A program made the position numbers and the translations under genes. From the NCBI GenBank assembly GCA_050485785.1, contig JBJHCA010000025.1:1-39101 (forward strand): a DNA stretch of 39,101 bases, read 5' to 3'. Source of the stretch: JBJHCA01 sp050485785 (GTDB lineage Bacteria > Bacteroidota > Bacteroidia > Chitinophagales > Saprospiraceae). Positions 6,644 through 14,185 of the stretch are shown here, piece by piece (positions within the stretch are counted from its first letter, which is position 1; each line of letters begins with the position of its first letter). The notes beneath the pieces were generated by a model that saw only the letters and a program-made list of their open reading frames with translations, was not told where the DNA came from and did not search any database.

Positions 6644-6791
6644 TGACACTGTCAACATTGAAAAACGCACTTTAGCAAGTATAACCTACCTATAGTATCC
6701 CCCCTCCTAAACAAATCCCACATCTCCCAATCCCCTTCAGCACTCCCCCCTCACCATCAATTTAAAAGCAAAAGGACATAGATACCCCTCA
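6644..6791. other. Island/core junction, C-rich low-complexity spacer
   Basis: The plus strand changes from AT-rich island DNA to runs such as CCCCCCTCC and CTCCCCCCTCACC, then meets the stop of the threonine aldolase gene. No gene, direct repeat or tRNA marks an integration site. Base composition and codon use change here, so it is the most likely right border of the accessory region. Confidence 0.4.
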
Positions 6792-7808
6792 TCACATATC
6801 CAAACTCCTGAAAACAGCTTCAGCCTCTTCTATATGCCGGTCGTTAATATCGAGATGAGTGACCAGGCGAACAGTTTGCGGGCCAAATGCTGAAGCGGTA
6901 ATGCCCCTGGCCTCCAATACCCTGCAAAAGAAATCAGCTTTTCCAGTATTGATGTCGAACATCACAATGTTGGTATGCACCGGATAAACCCGGCTTACAT
7001 AAGCAAGGCTGTTGAGCATAGAGGCTAGTTTCCGGGCGCGGGCATGGTCATCCCTTAAGCGATCAATATGGTGCCGGAGTGCGTACAGGCCGGCAGCGGC
7101 CAGATATCCGGCCTGCCGCATGCCGCCGCCCATCACTTTCCGGTAACGCCGGGCCTCTTTAATGCTGCCCCGGTCAGCAATCAGCAGTGAGCCTACCGGC
7201 GCACCCAAACCTTTGGACAGGCAGATGCTGATGGAATCAAACAGTGGTCCGGTATCTTCAGTTTTATACCCGGCTTCAACCGCAGCATTGAAAAACCGGG
7301 CACCATCCATGTGCAGCCGCAATCCGAGATTTTTGCAGGTCTGGTGAATAGCCGCCATCTCATCCAGGCTGTACCAGGCACCGCCACCTTTGTTGGTCGT
7401 ATTTTCTATCACTACCAGGCGACTGCGCGGAAGCCAGTCATAGGGTGCTTTGACGGCTTCTTCGATCTGTGCCGGGGTAATTTTCCCGTCCGGGCCCTGT
7501 AGCAAATTTACAGACACTCCACTGTGAAATGCATAGCCTCCGGTTTCATACTGATAAACATGGGAATACTCGTGGCAGATCAATTCATCCAACGGTGAGG
7601 TATGCAATTTTATGGCAATCTGATTGGTCATGGTTCCCGAAGGACAAAACAAGGCTGCCTCTTTGCCAAACATGGCTGCGGCAAAGGCCTCCAGGCGATT
7701 GACAGAAGGGTCCTGCCCAAACACATCATCGCCGGTGTCGGCATTTAACATGGCCTGTAGCATGGCCTCAGTAGGCCGGGTAACAGTATCGGAAATCAGA
7801 GGGATCAT
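6792..7808 (-). CDS. ltaE: Low-specificity L-threonine aldolase
   Basis: This 338-residue PLP enzyme cleaves L-threonine or L-allo-threonine to glycine and acetaldehyde, in the cytosol. It begins LISDTVTRPTEAML and has DDVFGQDPSVNRLE, the typical N-terminal pocket; MDGAR with D168, which contacts the PLP ring; and the Schiff-base lysine K199 in SKGLGAPVGS. The C-terminal domain (HTNIVMFDI, VRLVTHLDI) is complete. Length matches the family. It is a single gene, divergent from accA. A TACCTTTA box (7825-7832, minus) close to TAnnTTTG might be its promoter but would leave only about 16 bases before the ATG. Confidence 0.93.
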   Translation of the reverse strand: MIPLISDTVTRPTEAMLQAMLNADTGDDVFGQDPSVNRLEAFAAAMFGKEAALFCPSGTMTNQIAIKLHTSPLDELICHEYSHVYQYETGGYAFHSGVSVNLLQGPDGKITPAQIEEAVKAPYDWLPRSRLVVIENTTNKGGGAWYSLDEMAAIHQTCKNLGLRLHMDGARFFNAAVEAGYKTEDTGPLFDSISICLSKGLGAPVGSLLIADRGSIKEARRYRKVMGGGMRQAGYLAAAGLYALRHHIDRLRDDHARARKLASMLNSLAYVSRVYPVHTNIVMFDINTGKADFFCRVLEARGITASAFGPQTVRLVTHLDINDRHIEEAEAVFRSLDM

Positions 7809-7931
7809 GGCTGACTTTTTGCGGTAAAGGTAACCATGAATCGGTAAAATTGCCCGGCTGCATGCACTGCTTTCAACTGTTGCCCCTAAAGGTGTAAAAG
7901 TACAGCTTTAGGTCGCCCGAAAAACAACCGC

Positions 7932-7962
7932 TATATTTGCTCGCTCAGAATGTGTATTTTTG
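7932..7962 (+). promoter_or_regulatory. Candidate promoters of the accA operon
   Basis: Two perfect matches to the Bacteroidetes -7 box TAnnTTTG are present: TATATTTG (7932-7939) and TATTTTTG (7955-7962). Either would start transcription upstream of the ATG at 8004. Both argue against the in-frame ATG at 7950 being used. Confidence 0.5.
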
Positions 7963-8003
7963 CAGTCCTCCGTGGTGAGGATACACTAAAAAAAACCATC
8001 CTT

Positions 8004-8951
8004 ATGGTATTTCTCGATTTTGAAAGACCTATAGAAGTTTTATACGAACAGCTCGAAAAAATCAAACAGGTGCAGCTCCAGGGCGACCTCGACGTCAATG
8101 CCATGGTCAAAGAGCTGGAGACCAAAATTGAAAAAAAACGCACCGAAATTTACAAAAGGCTCACCGGCTGGCAGCGGGTGCAGCTCAGCCGCCATCCCAA
8201 TCGCCCGTATTCCCTGTTTTACATCAAAAGCATGTGCACCAAGTTCATTGAACTGCACGGCGACCGCACATTTAAAGACGACAAAGCCATTGTTGGTGGA
8301 CTTGGCGAGTTGAACGGACAAACTGTCATGTTCATTGGCCAGCAAAAGGGAGTAACCACCAAAATGCGCCAGTTCCGGAATTTCGGCATGGCCAATCCCG
8401 AAGGTTACCGCAAAGCACTGCGACTTATGAAAATTGCCGAGCGTTTTAACTTCCCGGTGGTTTGCCTTATTGATACCCCGGGGGCGTATCCCGGTATTGA
8501 AGCCGAAGAGCGCGGGCAGGCGGAAGCCATTGCCAAAAACCTTTTTGAAATGGCCCAGCTCAGAACTCCCATAGTATGCACCATCATTGGCGAAGGGGCT
8601 TCGGGCGGTGCTTTGGGTATTGGCATGGGCGATCGCGTTTTTATGATGGAAAACACCTGGTACTCCGTCATTTCGCCAGAGTCATGCTCCAGTATCCTCT
8701 GGCGCGACTGGGATCACAAGGAGCAGGCTGCGGAAGCACTCAAACTCACGCCGGAACACATGCTGCATTTCAAGCTGATCGATGGCATCATTAAAGAGCC
8801 GCTTGGCGGGGCGCACAACGACCCGGAACTGACTGCCGACACACTCAAAAAGCACCTGGTAAAAACTATTGAATCGCTGATGCTCATTCCCACTGACGAA
8901 CTGATCAGACAGCGCATTGATAAGTACAGCCGGATGGGCGCTTACGAATAA
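8004..8951 (+). CDS. accA: Acetyl-CoA carboxylase carboxyltransferase, alpha subunit
   Basis: AccA with AccD transfers the carboxyl group from biotin (on AccB) to acetyl-CoA, making malonyl-CoA for fatty acid synthesis. The 315-residue product starts MVFLDFERPIEVLYEQLEKI, the usual AccA N-terminal helix, then the crotonase-like core with RHPNRPYSLFYI, FIELHGDRTFKDDKAIVGGL, RNFGMANPEGYRKALRLMK, CLIDTPGAYPG and EGASGGALGIGMGD. The frame extends upstream to an ATG at 7950, but those extra 18 residues do not fit the family and overlap the promoter boxes, so 8004 is preferred. It heads a run of six same-strand genes. Confidence 0.95.
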   Translation: MVFLDFERPIEVLYEQLEKIKQVQLQGDLDVNAMVKELETKIEKKRTEIYKRLTGWQRVQLSRHPNRPYSLFYIKSMCTKFIELHGDRTFKDDKAIVGGLGELNGQTVMFIGQQKGVTTKMRQFRNFGMANPEGYRKALRLMKIAERFNFPVVCLIDTPGAYPGIEAEERGQAEAIAKNLFEMAQLRTPIVCTIIGEGASGGALGIGMGDRVFMMENTWYSVISPESCSSILWRDWDHKEQAAEALKLTPEHMLHFKLIDGIIKEPLGGAHNDPELTADTLKKHLVKTIESLMLIPTDELIRQRIDKYSRMGAYE

Positions 8952-8980
8952 TTGTAGAACCTGAAAAGCAACCTGACTCC

Positions 8981-9523
8981 ATGGCCTTTCTGGACAATAT
9001 AAAAGATAAAGCATATCATTTTTTCCTGCAACAAAAGCTGAAGCAGACCAGCCAGTCGAGAAAAACGCCGGTGGGATACGAAAAGGCCCGTCAGATTGGG
9101 ATTTTGTTTGACGCTACCAACTTTGAAGAAAAAGACGCGGTGACCCGCTTTGCCAATATCCTGCGCGAAGAACGCAAAAAAGTGATGTTGCTGGCTTATA
9201 TCGACGATACCCAGGATCACAGCAATTTCTATTTCAAGTTTTTTAACCGCAAGGAGATCACCTGGTACAATCACCCCAAAGGGCCTCATGTATCTTACTT
9301 CCTGCGCCAGGACTTCGACTATCTGATCAACGCACACATGGGTAATCATCCCGCACTGGAGTACATTGCTACCATCAGCCGGGCACGGATAAAACTGTGT
9401 GCCGCACATCTGCCTAATGCCCAACGCTATGACATTATGATCGAAAGCGGGAAAGACGCTTACGACAGTTATCTGAAGCAGGCTCATTTCATGATGAAAC
9501 TCGCCAATAATTATGACAACTGA
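8981..9523 (+). CDS. DUF6913 family protein
   Basis: This 180-residue cytosolic protein is of the family annotated DUF6913, found in Bacteroidetes next to dapA; its function is unknown. Visible blocks are IGILFDATNFEEKDAVTRFA (a Rossmann-like strand-helix), KVMLLAYID, KEITWYNHPKG, FDYLINAHMGNHPALEYIA and SRARIKLCAA. There is no signal peptide or membrane segment. It lies 29 bases after accA and overlaps dapA by 11 bases, so it is co-transcribed. Linkage to lipid and lysine/peptidoglycan precursor genes suggests housekeeping, but no reaction can be named. Confidence 0.75.
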   Translation: MAFLDNIKDKAYHFFLQQKLKQTSQSRKTPVGYEKARQIGILFDATNFEEKDAVTRFANILREERKKVMLLAYIDDTQDHSNFYFKFFNRKEITWYNHPKGPHVSYFLRQDFDYLINAHMGNHPALEYIATISRARIKLCAAHLPNAQRYDIMIESGKDAYDSYLKQAHFMMKLANNYDN

Positions 9524-10406
9524 TATTCAGGGAACTGGTGTAGCACTGGTAACCCCTTTTAAAAACAACCGCATCGATTTTCCCGCCCTCGAAATGCTCA
9601 TCGACTATGTGATCGAAGGCGGAGTCGATTTTCTGGTGGCACTGGGCAGTACCGGTGAAACGCCTACTCTAACGCCGGAAGAACAGATCGATATCATCCA
9701 TTGCATAGTGGGCAAAGCCGGCAAAAAAGTGCCCGTTGTGGCCGGCCTCACCGCCAGTTCCACGGCAGAACTCATCGACAGAGCTGCAGCCTTTCCGCTG
9801 AATGATGTTGACGCCATCCTCTCAGCCAGCCCGCCGTACAACAAACCCACTCAGGAAGGCATTTTCCGACATTTTTCGGCTTTGGCCGAAGCAGTGCAAA
9901 AACCCATCATCATTTACAATGTGCCGGGGCGTACAGCGGGTAATATCAGCCCTGAAACCACACTGAGACTGGCCAATGCAGGTCACCGCATCATAGCCAC
10001 CAAAGAGGCTTCGGGCAGCCTTGACCAGATCATGGATATCATCAGGGATAAACCCGCTGGTTTTAAGGTTTTTTCCGGTGATGACAACCTCACCCTGCCC
10101 ATACTGGCTGCCGGAGGAGAAGGAGTGATCAGTGTGATAGCCAATGCCATGCCCTATTTTTTTAATCACATGGTGCAGCTCACCCTGAGTTCATCACTTG
10201 AGCAGGCTCAGGAAGTCCATTACGGTTTATTGCCCCTCATGCGGCTAATCTTCAGAGAAGGCAACCCCGCCGGGATCAAAGCCCTGCTGCAGATCAAAGG
10301 CATTGGCACGGCTGAAGTCCGAATGCCCCTCATCGAGGCTAGCCCTTCACTTACTGCGGATATCGAAAAAGCCATCACCGAATTCGAGAAGAATTTTAAT
10401 GAATGA
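9513..10406 (+). CDS. dapA: 4-Hydroxy-tetrahydrodipicolinate synthase
   Basis: DapA condenses pyruvate with aspartate semialdehyde, the first committed step to diaminopimelate and lysine. The 297-residue TIM barrel has the Schiff-base lysine K164 in IATKEASGS, the catalytic tyrosine Y135 in IIYNVPGRTAGN, and the T47 loop written LGSTGETPTL (many relatives have GTTGE). SASPPYNKPTQEG and VFSGDDNLTLPILAAGGEG are also typical. The gene overlaps DUF6913 by 11 bases and the glycosylase gene by 4 (ATGA), so translation is coupled both ways. Confidence 0.95.
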   Translation: MTTDIQGTGVALVTPFKNNRIDFPALEMLIDYVIEGGVDFLVALGSTGETPTLTPEEQIDIIHCIVGKAGKKVPVVAGLTASSTAELIDRAAAFPLNDVDAILSASPPYNKPTQEGIFRHFSALAEAVQKPIIIYNVPGRTAGNISPETTLRLANAGHRIIATKEASGSLDQIMDIIRDKPAGFKVFSGDDNLTLPILAAGGEGVISVIANAMPYFFNHMVQLTLSSSLEQAQEVHYGLLPLMRLIFREGNPAGIKALLQIKGIGTAEVRMPLIEASPSLTADIEKAITEFEKNFNE

Positions 10407-11008
10407 TCATCACCGGCTCCGGTCATGTTAGTTACAGCGAGCTGGCCCACGAAGATGTGCTGTCCATAGCCCGTGCCATGCTGGGCAAGGTGATTGCTAC
10501 ACGTACCGGCAATTCAGTCACCGCCGGCCGCATTGTGGAAACCGAAGCTTACCGGGGCCCTGATGACAAAGCATCCCACGCCTATGGCAACAGGCGAACG
10601 GCCAGAACCGAAGTGATGTTTGGATTGCCCGGTCATGCTTACATTTACCTGTGCTATGGCATCCATCACATGCTCAACATCGTTACCGGCCCGGCTAATA
10701 CACCCCATGCCGTCCTGATCAGAGCGTTGGAACCCCTTGCAGGCAAAGAAGTGATGCATCAGCGGCGCAGGGTAAAGCGCACTGCAGACCTCTGCTCCGG
10801 CCCGGGAAAACTCACTGCGGCCCTGGCCATACATACCGGCTTAAACGGAACCGACCTGCTCCATCCGGGTTCCCCCATTCAGCTCCTCGATGACGGACAC
10901 CGCATTGCCGATCATAAGATCAAGGCCACTCCGCGCATTGGTATTCCCTATGCCGAAGAATTCATTGACCGGCCATGGCGGTTCATACTCAATACCCATG
11001 CCCCGTGA
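10403..11008 (+). CDS. DNA-3-methyladenine glycosylase (MPG/AAG type)
   Basis: This 201-residue enzyme removes 3-methyladenine and other alkylated or deaminated purines in base excision repair. It is the AAG/MPG fold (not AlkA or Tag): IVETEAYRGPDDKASHAYGN carries the catalytic glutamate, followed by RRTARTEVMFGLPGHAYIYL, CYGIHHMLNIVT, and the later LCSGPGKLTAALAI and RIGIPYAEEFIDRPWRF blocks. Length is normal for bacterial members. It overlaps dapA by 4 bases and is followed by a 94-base gap. Its placement in this biosynthetic operon is probably only positional. Confidence 0.93.
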   Translation: MIITGSGHVSYSELAHEDVLSIARAMLGKVIATRTGNSVTAGRIVETEAYRGPDDKASHAYGNRRTARTEVMFGLPGHAYIYLCYGIHHMLNIVTGPANTPHAVLIRALEPLAGKEVMHQRRRVKRTADLCSGPGKLTAALAIHTGLNGTDLLHPGSPIQLLDDGHRIADHKIKATPRIGIPYAEEFIDRPWRFILNTHAP

Positions 11009-11102
11009 ATCCGAACCGGGAATAGTTAAAGAACTTTTAAATCAAGGCGTTTTACATCAAAAAGCCACCCGCAAGCACTATTTTTATGGAAATTGACGAC
11101 TC

Positions 11103-11690
11103 ATGAAGCACTTTGTAAACTTCAGATTGGGTAGCACCATTATAGTGTTTTTTTTATGGATAGCTCTTTGTGGGCTTATGTCCTGCAATAAAGACGCATC
11201 CCCTGATTACGCCATACTGAGCTACGACAGCGACAACATGGATGCCCCACTCCTGCCCGAAGGAACCTATGAATCCGGGGTGAGGTTTTCGTCGGGGCTC
11301 ATGGGGCAGTATGCCGGGCTGGAGCTGGAGAAAGTGAGGTATTATATCAAAGATCTGCCACTGAGTTGTGAACTGAGAATTTACGAATTCAGTGATGGCA
11401 ATGCACCGCAAACTTTGCTGTATTCTGCCGATGTAAAAAGTACAACGGCCTCACTGAGCTGGAACGAGCACAAACTGACCGCCCCGCTTGAGCTTAGCGG
11501 CAATGACCTGTGGATCACCATCCGCTACAGCCAGCAGGGCACGCAGCGCACGATGGGCTGCGACCCCGGCCCTTCACGGTTTAACGGCGACTGGATATGG
11601 GACGCTGCCGACAGCCTGTGGCTTCGCCTGGTAGAGCGCTCAGAAGCAGATATCAACTGGAACATTCGCGGATATGTCAGGATCAATTGA
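11103..11690 (+). CDS. Predicted lipoprotein, function unknown
   Basis: The 195-residue product has a signal peptide with lipobox LMSC (C28), so it should be a membrane lipoprotein. The mature part (ESGVRFSSGLMGQYAGLELE, VRYYIKDLPLSCELRIYEF, LWITIRYSQQG) reads as a beta-sandwich resembling extracellular jelly-roll domains, with DPGPSRFNGDWIWDAADSLW near the end. I do not recognise a named family, although similar 'bounded' beta domains occur in T9SS cargo. It overlaps coaX by 17 bases, so it is made with the housekeeping operon. Confidence 0.6.
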   Translation: MKHFVNFRLGSTIIVFFLWIALCGLMSCNKDASPDYAILSYDSDNMDAPLLPEGTYESGVRFSSGLMGQYAGLELEKVRYYIKDLPLSCELRIYEFSDGNAPQTLLYSADVKSTTASLSWNEHKLTAPLELSGNDLWITIRYSQQGTQRTMGCDPGPSRFNGDWIWDAADSLWLRLVERSEADINWNIRGYVRIN

Positions 11691-12453
11691 GTACACCCTG
11701 GTAGCCGACCTCGGCAATACTGACCTGGTATGGGCCGTTTTCGACGGGAAGCAGCCCATAATGACCCGGCGTTTCAGTTCTGCATCCATCACCGATGAAG
11801 CAGAATTGCTCCGGCGTTTTACTGATTTCCTGCTGGAATACGACCTGCCTGTAACAGGCATCTCCCGGGCAGTGGCAGGAAGTGTGGTTCCCGCCAAAAC
11901 TCCGGTACTGGCTGCTGTGCTGGAAGCCCTAACCGGCAAACCGCCTCTGCTGGCAGGCCCTGAACTGTACAAAAAGCTTCCGGTCAAAATCGAAAAGCCC
12001 TATGAAATAGGCGCAGATCTTGTAGCTAATGCCCTGGTAGCTCATATCACATTCAAACAGGCCTGCCTCGTTATCGATTTTGGTACGGCACTTACCTTTA
12101 CGGGCATTGATGAAAACGGATACATAGCCGGGGTAAGCATTGCCCCCGGACTCAAAACTGCCGTGGGTGCACTGCAGCAGCGCACCGCACAGTTGCCGGA
12201 TATTCCGCTCGTGTACCCGGCAAGCGTGCTGGGCCGCAACACTCAGGATGCCATGGCTGCCGGGGTAATGATAGGATACGAAGGCCTGGTGCTTCACATG
12301 ATCGCACGATTCAGGCAGGAATTGAGTCCTGAGCTGAAAGTTATCGCTACCGGAGGAATGTCAGCAGTTATACCCTCACTGTCAGCACACGGGATTGAAC
12401 TGATTCCCGACCTCACCCTGCATGGACTGTACACTATGCTGAAATACCGCTGA
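11674..12453 (+). CDS. coaX: Type III pantothenate kinase
   Basis: CoaX phosphorylates pantothenate, the first step of coenzyme A synthesis; the type III enzyme is of the acetate-kinase/actin fold and is not feedback-inhibited by CoA. Motifs are in order: phosphate-1 loop VADLGNTDLVWAVF, substrate site YEIGADLVANALVA (G and D conserved), VIDFGTALTFTGID, IAPGLKTAVGALQQRTAQLP, VIGYEGLV-like MIGYEGLVLHM and the adenosine loop VIATGGMS. The 259 residues are full length. It starts inside the lipoprotein gene (17-base overlap) and closes the accA operon, linking CoA, malonyl-CoA and diaminopimelate supply. Confidence 0.94.
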   Translation: MSGSIEYTLVADLGNTDLVWAVFDGKQPIMTRRFSSASITDEAELLRRFTDFLLEYDLPVTGISRAVAGSVVPAKTPVLAAVLEALTGKPPLLAGPELYKKLPVKIEKPYEIGADLVANALVAHITFKQACLVIDFGTALTFTGIDENGYIAGVSIAPGLKTAVGALQQRTAQLPDIPLVYPASVLGRNTQDAMAAGVMIGYEGLVLHMIARFRQELSPELKVIATGGMSAVIPSLSAHGIELIPDLTLHGLYTMLKYR

Positions 12454-12715
12454 GCATGAACAGGCCATTGCCCGAAAGCCATTGGCCTGCACAGGCCCCG
12501 GGAAACCGGACAACAAAAAGATATCCCAAAAAATACAGAAAATTGCGGCCCGCCAACTCAAAAACCTAATATGTAGTTAATGAGCGATAAACGTTAAACA
12601 TTCGACCAGACAAAGAAAGTTACCTGAAGTAAAATCAATGGCATCACGGCGATATGTATAAGCCAATACACCGAAAAGCATTTAATTTGCGTTGTGAAGC
12701 CTTCACATTAAGACA
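12454..12715. other. Intergenic region: hairpin after coaX and a dispersed repeat
   Basis: CAGGCCA (12461-12467) pairs with TGGCCTG (12483-12489) just after the coaX stop, a hairpin without a T-run, so at best a weak terminator. A copy of the dispersed repeat follows (12513-12538). Upstream of the next gene, TTAATTTG (12682-12689) is one base off TAnnTTTG and could be its -7 box. Confidence 0.35.
12513..12538 (+). repeat. Dispersed intergenic repeat, copy 1
   Basis: ACAAAAAGATATCCCAAA, then AAATACAG. It is identical, except for one extra A, to 34243-34267, about 21.7 kb away in another intergenic region and in the same orientation. It has no coding context and might be a protein-binding site or a transcript element. 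Confidence 0.5.
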
Positions 12716-14050
12716 ATGAAGAGATACATGAATATTTTCCGCTTTTACCCTGACTTTTCCTTTCGGTTGACTATAGCGGGCTTAATACTGGCCTTGAGCC
12801 TGCTGGCTGTGTCTGAAGCTGATGCCCAGCGTCGAAATACCGCGCCGGCTTCAGAGATGGATATGCACCACGGGCTGATATATCAGCGCTATCACAACAA
12901 ACCGTTTACCGGCACGGCAGTGGAAACTTTTCCCAATGGCCGCCGTCAGGGTGAAGTTCCCATAGTGGAAGGCTTGCTTCACGGCAGGGCCCGCGAATGG
13001 GATATTGATGGCACCCTGATTTTGGAGGCTTTTTATGAAAAGGGAAAGCAAACCGGAAAGGAAACCCAGTGGTATAATGACGGTACCGTGAAAGCACTGG
13101 CTTTTTACGAAAATGACCTTCTGCACGGCAAGGCCACGGAATACCACCCCAATGGCCTGGTGCGGTCTGAAGGAGTATTCCGTGAAGGGTTTGAACAGGG
13201 CGTACACACCTGGTACTTCCCCGATGGCAGCAAAGAGCGGGAAGTGACTTTTGTTGACGGCAAAGTTGCCGGTTATATCAGGGAATGGCATGCCAACGGC
13301 GAACTCAAAATGCAGGCTGCCTACACCGCAGGAGAAGCCAACGGACCCTGGAAGGAATGGTACAGCAACGGAGGCCTGCGGGTTGACCGGCACTATTCCA
13401 TGGGTAAAGAGCACGGTGCATTTAAACTGTATACGGAAGACGGTTATTTGCTCGAAATAGCCCACTATGACGAGGGCGAGCTCGGACGCATTGAGAATTT
13501 CAGAAGCGGATCGGTGAGGATAAGCGCAGGCTATGTAGTGGTAGTCAATAAACCCGGCCTGTCATACACTATGCTGATCCCCGGAAACAATGTTAGGCCC
13601 TTGTCCACGGCAGACGTCAGTTACATGACTGACGGCATGGTGGTGATGGCCGGATCGCTGCCGGTAAACCATTTCCTATCCAATGCTGAAAATCCCGCTA
13701 AACCATCCGAAGTACTGGAGCTTTATCGCCAACACGAGCTGGACAGGATTGCAGAAAGTACCGGAGTACCGGCACAGGCAAAAGGCGTTCACCATCAGGT
13801 CAACGGAAGACCAGCCATGCTTTACTGGTACATTACCACACACGAAAGCCCGGTAAGTGAGCGAACAGGCCGCAGCATAGAAGAAGAACATTTTGTGGCG
13901 GTGTATCTGGGGGCAGAAATTCTCCATCTGTATGTTCCCAAAACCAACGACATGAGCCGTGATGATGTCCGTGCACTGTTGCTCGAAATTGCCGGTTCCG
14001 TCTATCAAAGCAGCAAAGCCATTGATCTCAATTCGATCAGGCTTGATTAG
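12716..14050 (+). CDS. Secreted MORN/YwqK-repeat protein
   Basis: The 444-residue protein has a signal peptide (residues about 15-38, ending EADA/Q). About residues 50-265 contain eight or so ~23-residue repeats of the MORN_2/YwqK type (for example GKETQWYNDGTVKALAFYEN; GKATEYHPNGLVRSEGVF; GPWKEWYSNGGLRVDRHY), a beta-hairpin array. The C-terminal ~170 residues (YVVVVNKPGLSYTMLIPGNN ... VHHQVNGRPAMLYWYITT ... DVRALLLEIAGSVY) look like a separate globular domain. Databases label such proteins 'toxin-antitoxin YwqK family antitoxin', but in Bacteroidetes they are mostly surface or periplasmic proteins of unknown role; no partner gene is adjacent. It is convergent with katG. Confidence 0.7.
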   Translation: MKRYMNIFRFYPDFSFRLTIAGLILALSLLAVSEADAQRRNTAPASEMDMHHGLIYQRYHNKPFTGTAVETFPNGRRQGEVPIVEGLLHGRAREWDIDGTLILEAFYEKGKQTGKETQWYNDGTVKALAFYENDLLHGKATEYHPNGLVRSEGVFREGFEQGVHTWYFPDGSKEREVTFVDGKVAGYIREWHANGELKMQAAYTAGEANGPWKEWYSNGGLRVDRHYSMGKEHGAFKLYTEDGYLLEIAHYDEGELGRIENFRSGSVRISAGYVVVVNKPGLSYTMLIPGNNVRPLSTADVSYMTDGMVVMAGSLPVNHFLSNAENPAKPSEVLELYRQHELDRIAESTGVPAQAKGVHHQVNGRPAMLYWYITTHESPVSERTGRSIEEEHFVAVYLGAEILHLYVPKTNDMSRDDVRALLLEIAGSVYQSSKAIDLNSIRLD

Positions 14051-14074
14051 AACCGAGACTTAGCCGCAGATCTC

Positions 14075-14108
14075 AAAAAAAAAAAAAGAGCAGCCCCCAG
14101 GCTGCTCT
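14075..14108 (-). terminator. Intrinsic terminator of katG
   Basis: AGAGCAGCC and GGCTGCTCT (14087-14108) form a perfect 9-base stem with a 4-base loop. On the minus strand it is followed by a run of about 13 T, the classic intrinsic form. It lies 78 bases past the katG stop; for the plus-strand MORN gene it lacks a T-run. Confidence 0.85.
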
Positions 14109-14185
14109 AAGTGTATTGACATGAAATCGACCTTGTTCAAACCGGATTAGGTTTTACAACTTCGTAATGAGGGTTGAAAGGGCAA

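Noticed and set aside
7950..8003. Longer N-terminus of AccA
   Set aside because: The extra 18 residues do not fit AccA and the stretch is covered by candidate -7 boxes.
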